A stretch of DNA of 7,103 nt from Rubrobacteraceae bacterium (lineage in GTDB: Bacteria; Actinomycetota; Rubrobacteria; Rubrobacterales; Rubrobacteraceae): assembly GCA_013698525.1 (NCBI GenBank), contig JACCSM010000514.1, positions 1 to 7,103 on the forward strand, written 5' to 3'. Made by a program: the position numbers and the translations under genes. Below are positions 4,108 through 7,103 of the stretch, in pieces (within the stretch, counting starts at the first letter, position 1; the number at the start of each line of letters is the position of its first letter). The notes under the pieces are model-generated. The model ran no database searches. It worked only from the letters and a program-made list of their open reading frames with translations, and was not told the DNA's origin.

Positions 4108-6672
4108 CTAAACTCTATCGACATTGTCTTGCTCCGCCCTCCTCGACAGCGAAGGGCGTCCTGAGAGGTCGGCGTCGCGCGTGCCGGATCTCTGGCCTCG
4201 GGCTTCTTGCAAGGCCTGCCACACCCGCATCGGGGAAGCCGGCATGTCTACGTGGGTAACGCCCTCGTGCGAGAGCGCGTCTATAACCGCGTTGATGACG
4301 GCCGGTTGGGCGGCTATGGCGCCCGACTCCCCTATGCCCTTCACGCCCATCGGGTTGGTGGGGGAGGGAGTCTCTGTCCGGTCGAGTATCATGTTCGGTA
4401 TCTCTGGGGCGCCGGGGACGAGGTAGTCAACCATCGTGCCGGTCACTAGGTTGCCGTCGTCGTCATAGACGGCCTCCTCGTAGAGGGCCTGCCCTATCCC
4501 CTGCGCGATGCCGCCGTGCAGCTGGCCGTCCACGATAGCCGGGTTGACCACCGGCCCGCAGTCGTCCACCGCCACGTACTTGGGGATGGTGACCATCCCT
4601 GTCTCGGTATCCACCTCCACCACGCAGATGTGGGTCCCGTACGGCCAGGTGAAGTTGGGCGGATCGAAGACGTAGTCCTCGTTGAGCAACGGTTCCATCC
4701 CCTCGGGGAGGTTATCAGCCAGGTAAGCCGCTGCGGCGACGTTCTGTATCGTGACGTTCCGATCAGGAGAACCGGCGACGGAGAAGCGTCCGCCCTCGAA
4801 CTCGATATCCTCCTCCGCCGCCTCTAGCATGTGCGCCGCTATCTTCTTGCCCTTATCCACCACCTTGTCGCAGGCGAGGTGCACCGCGACGCCCCCGACC
4901 GAGAGGCTGCGGGAGCCGTAGGTGTCGCGGCCATAGGGGGCTATCGCCGTGTCTCCGTGCAGAACCTCCACGTCGTCCACATCGACGCCCAAAGCGTCGG
5001 CTGCTATCTGGGACCAGCTGGTGACGTGGCCCTGGCCGTGTGGGCTGGTGCCCGTGACGACCTCAACCTTGCCCGAGGCGAGCATACGCACGGAGGCGGC
5101 CTCCCAACCGCCGCTCTGCAGGCGGACCGCCGCCGAGACCTTGGAAGGTGAGAGACCACCGCTCTCGGTGAAATTACCGATGCCGATGCCGATCTGCTTG
5201 GCATCAGCGGCCTCGCGGCGGCGACGTTGCTCGGCGCGGACCCCCTCGTAGTCCGCCAGCTCCAGGGCCTTCCTCATACAGGACTCGTAGTTGCCTGAGT
5301 CGTACTGGACGCCCGCCGGGTTCGTGGTGGGTTCGTCGAAGGGTGGTAGCAAGTTCTTCAGGCGCAGCTCCGCCGGGTCCATATCGAGCTCACGAGCGAG
5401 GGCGTCCATTATACGCTCGTGGGCGTAGGCCGCCTCGGAGCGCCCGGCGCCGCGGTAGGCGTCGGTCGGCGTGAGGTTGGTAAAGACCCCGGTGCACTCG
5501 AAGGAGTAAGCGTCGAAGGCGTAGAGGCCGGGGTAAGTGAAGGAGCCGAGGATGGCGATGCCGGGCGTTAGGAGCTGCAGGTAGGCGCCCATGTCGGCCA
5601 GGAGCTTGACCTTCATCCCGAGGATTCTGCCCTCGCTCGTCGCGGCGAGCTCGATGTACTGGACCTGTCCCCGGCCGTGGGTCGTCGCCAGGTGGTTCTC
5701 GGAGCGGTCCTCCACCCACTTCACCGGCGCCCCGAGCTTGCGCGCCACCTCCAGCGCCAGCACCTCTTCCGAGTACACGTTCAGCTTGGAACCGAAACCC
5801 CCTCCCACGTCCGGTGCCACGACCCGCAGCTTGGTATCAGGCACCCCGCACATCACGGAGAGCACGTCCTTGACGAAGTGGGGAACCTGGGTCGAGGTGT
5901 ACACGGTAAAGCTATCCAACGGCTCGGGCTGTGCGACGACGGCCCGCGTCTCGATGGCGCTGGGGATGAGGCGCTGCTGGACGTAGCGTTCCCTGACCAC
6001 TACATCCGCCTTCTCGAAGGCCTCGTCTATGTCTCCCGTCGCGAGCGGCCAGACGTAGCACTCGTTAGTCCCGAACTCCTCGTGCGCCAGGGGAGCTCCG
6101 TCTTCGAGCGCACCCTCGATGTCCGTAACCGCGCCCATAGGCTCGTATTCGACCTCGATGAACTCGAGGGCGTCTTGGGCCTTGTAGCGGTCGGTCGCCA
6201 GAACGACGGCCACGGGCTCCCCGGCGAAGTTCACCTCGCCGCGGGCCAGGGGCGAGTGGTGCGGTATCTTGATGTTCTCCGTGACCGGCCAGCCACAGAA
6301 GGTTCTCGGCGGGGACTCGGATACATCGGCGGACTCTTCGCTACCACTTGGGGTGACATCGGCCCCGCTCCTGGTCGATTCGTCGACCTCGACAGCGTAG
6401 CCGGGAGCTTCATCGGTATCCATCGCGCCACCGTCCAACACGTCGGCCAGGTCCTCGCTGGTAAAGACGGCCACGACGCCGGGTTGCTCTCTGGCGGCCG
6501 AGACGTCGATGGAGGTGATCCTGGCGTGCGCGTGCGGGCTTCGCAGAAAGACCATGTGCAGCATCCCCGGCAGTCGGATGTCATCGGTGAAGTTGCTGTG
6601 TCCCGTCAGGAGCGTTGGGTCCTCCTTGCGAGGGACGCTGTTCCCCATGTACCGCTGGACAGTCTCCGTCAT
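4108..6672 (-). CDS. Molybdopterin-binding large subunit, xanthine dehydrogenase / CoxL form II type
   Basis: Molybdenum hydroxylases of this family use a molybdopterin cytosine dinucleotide centre to hydroxylate aromatic heterocycles, aldehydes or related substrates. The 854-residue protein starts with RYMGNSVPRKEDPTLLTG, typical of CoxL-like subunits. It carries APDVGGGFGSK (286-296), the active-site loop AYRGAGR (405-411), SPHGQGHV (543-550) and KGIGESGA (778-785) with the presumed catalytic Glu782. AYRGAGR is the form II signature; true CO dehydrogenases have AYXCSFR, so CO oxidation should not be assumed. Length exceeds the common 770-800 because of an acidic Ser-rich insertion at about residues 84-124 and a charged tail after 825. 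GGAGGAGG lies 7 nt before the ATG. The FAD and [2Fe-2S] subunit genes usually found beside such genes are not adjacent: the biotin carrier gene is 72 bp upstream and CsbD is downstream. The substrate is unknown. Confidence 0.88.
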   Translation of the reverse strand: MTETVQRYMGNSVPRKEDPTLLTGHSNFTDDIRLPGMLHMVFLRSPHAHARITSIDVSAAREQPGVVAVFTSEDLADVLDGGAMDTDEAPGYAVEVDESTRSGADVTPSGSEESADVSESPPRTFCGWPVTENIKIPHHSPLARGEVNFAGEPVAVVLATDRYKAQDALEFIEVEYEPMGAVTDIEGALEDGAPLAHEEFGTNECYVWPLATGDIDEAFEKADVVVRERYVQQRLIPSAIETRAVVAQPEPLDSFTVYTSTQVPHFVKDVLSVMCGVPDTKLRVVAPDVGGGFGSKLNVYSEEVLALEVARKLGAPVKWVEDRSENHLATTHGRGQVQYIELAATSEGRILGMKVKLLADMGAYLQLLTPGIAILGSFTYPGLYAFDAYSFECTGVFTNLTPTDAYRGAGRSEAAYAHERIMDALARELDMDPAELRLKNLLPPFDEPTTNPAGVQYDSGNYESCMRKALELADYEGVRAEQRRRREAADAKQIGIGIGNFTESGGLSPSKVSAAVRLQSGGWEAASVRMLASGKVEVVTGTSPHGQGHVTSWSQIAADALGVDVDDVEVLHGDTAIAPYGRDTYGSRSLSVGGVAVHLACDKVVDKGKKIAAHMLEAAEEDIEFEGGRFSVAGSPDRNVTIQNVAAAAYLADNLPEGMEPLLNEDYVFDPPNFTWPYGTHICVVEVDTETGMVTIPKYVAVDDCGPVVNPAIVDGQLHGGIAQGIGQALYEEAVYDDDGNLVTGTMVDYLVPGAPEIPNMILDRTETPSPTNPMGVKGIGESGAIAAQPAVINAVIDALSHEGVTHVDMPASPMRVWQALQEARGQRSGTRDADLSGRPSLSRRAEQDNVDRV

Positions 6673-6744
6673 GCCGCGACCTCCTCCATCGTCTTATCCA
6701 CTTCGTGGTTGCGCGCCTCCGCAAGTATCCGCGTCTTTGTCCCC

Positions 6745-6981
6745 TTACTCCAGCTCCAGGAGATCCTGTCCGGCGTCGACGGCATCTTCGTTCTCGACGA
6801 GGAACCGGGAGATGGTGCCGTCTTCCTCGGCCTTGACCTCGTGGAAGGATTTCATCACCTCAATCAAGCCGACGGTGTCGCCGGCGGAGACCTGGTCTCC
6901 TTCTTCGACGTAAAAGTCGCTCTCGGGGTCGGGGCGCCGGTAGAAGGTGCCTGGCATCTGGGCTTTCACGGTCTTCGCCAA
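6745..6981 (-). CDS. Stand-alone biotin carboxyl carrier protein (biotin/lipoyl-attachment domain)
   Basis: This 78-residue protein is a single biotinyl domain. It has PGTFYRRPDP near the start, VEEGDQVSAGDTVGLIEVMKSF in the centre (residues 25-46), and the terminal FLVENEDAVDAGQDLLELE. Lys44 in EVMKS is the expected biotin-attachment site. Pattern and FYRRP box match the carrier of biotin-dependent carboxylases (AccB type) more than lipoyl domains. It would carry CO2 between a biotin carboxylase and a carboxyltransferase, neither visible here. The start is a TTG at 6981, supported by GAGGAGAG (6988-6995) placed right after the upstream pxpA-like stop; 17 nt separate the two genes, so they are very probably co-transcribed. 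Similar carriers occur in clusters with LamB/YcsF and KipI/KipA (PxpABC) genes, which supports a lactam or 5-oxoproline-related role here. Confidence 0.87.
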   Translation of the reverse strand: MAKTVKAQMPGTFYRRPDPESDFYVEEGDQVSAGDTVGLIEVMKSFHEVKAEEDGTISRFLVENEDAVDAGQDLLELE

Positions 6982-6998
6982 CTCGAACTCTCCTCGTG

Positions 6999-7103
6999 CT
7001 AGGGAACCCTCTGCTGCGCCCTTCCGACGGGCCGGATCTCTATGCCGTTCTCCCCGAGCTTGCGGACTATGGTCTCCGCCAGCCTCGCAGCCCCTGGGGT
7101 GTC
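6999..7103 (-). CDS. pxpA: C-terminal end of LamB/YcsF protein (5-oxoprolinase subunit A)
   Basis: The last 34 residues of a gene entering from the right edge are visible, too few for the length cut-off of many gene finders. They begin DTPGAARLAETIVRKLGENG and continue IEIRPV, which matches the conserved end of LamB/YcsF proteins (HGDTPGAV..A...R..LE..G......). PxpA works with PxpB and PxpC to open 5-oxoproline (pyroglutamate) to glutamate with ATP; other members act in lactam use. The TAG stop at 6999-7001 lies 17 nt before the biotin carrier start. Confidence is limited by the short piece. Confidence 0.7.
   Translation of the reverse strand, partial: DTPGAARLAETIVRKLGENGIEIRPVGRAQQRVP

Noticed and set aside
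4108..6672. Calling the large subunit an aerobic CO dehydrogenase (coxL)
   Set aside because: The active-site loop is AYRGAGR, not the AYXCSFR of proven CO dehydrogenases, and no coxM or coxS is adjacent.
6669..6746. A frame ending in TGA that overlaps the molybdenum subunit ATG as ATGA and reads ...KTMEEVAA
   Set aside because: It has no start codon with a ribosome binding site and would overlap the end of the biotin carrier gene; the overlap looks accidental.
5677..7002. 441-codon plus-strand open frame antisense to the molybdenum subunit and biotin carrier genes
   Set aside because: It runs opposite two genes with clear family motifs. Its product shows no recognisable domain, and long antisense frames are common in GC-rich DNA.

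Overview
The window reads as the chromosome of a high-GC actinobacterium. A deep-branching lineage such as Rubrobacter fits best, although that name is a guess from gene content and style and not from a marker gene. Supporting signs are the GC-rich third codon positions, strong GGAGG-type ribosome binding sites, GTG and TTG starts, a sigma-B-type promoter in front of a CsbD gene, and a phasin-like protein with an extra C-terminal module. I see no rRNA, tRNA, CRISPR array, transposase or phage gene.

Layout, left to right. Positions 1-1860 hold a minus-strand sugar pair: a ketose 3-epimerase (985-1860) followed 41 bp later by a xylulokinase (943 down to the window edge, C-terminus missing). A 167-bp gap (1861-2027) with no clear terminator or promoter separates the pair from a minus-strand sortase (2028-2747) that carries a lipoprotein signal instead of the usual membrane anchor. 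A 369-bp divergent intergenic region (2748-3116) follows. It holds a TAACAA-type repeat cluster on the sortase side and, on the other side, a very good SigA-like promoter overlapped by a perfect AT-rich 9-bp inverted repeat. That promoter drives the only plus-strand gene, a two-part phasin-like protein (3117-3617).

This gene converges on a minus-strand CsbD stress gene (3771-3959). The junction holds a strong 15-bp-stem terminator nested inside longer imperfect inverted arms that start at one gene's stop codon and end near the other's. CsbD has its own sigma-B-type promoter (3997-4023). Positions 4108-7103 are a minus-strand gene string: the end of a LamB/YcsF (PxpA, 5-oxoprolinase subunit A) gene, a stand-alone 78-residue biotin carrier protein, and an 854-residue molybdopterin-binding large subunit of the xanthine dehydrogenase/CoxL form II type.

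How the genes may work together (inference). The epimerase and kinase would feed an unusual ketose into the pentose phosphate pathway. The PxpA, biotin carrier and molybdenum hydroxylase string suggests turnover of N-heterocycles or lactams, in which a hydroxylase makes a lactam that a carboxylation- or ATP-dependent enzyme opens. The sortase, phasin-like and CsbD genes look independently regulated. The most unusual items are the lipoprotein sortase, the palindrome-controlled phasin-like fusion, the molybdenum subunit without its usual partners in a lactamase-type cluster, and the in-frame acidic insertion in that subunit.
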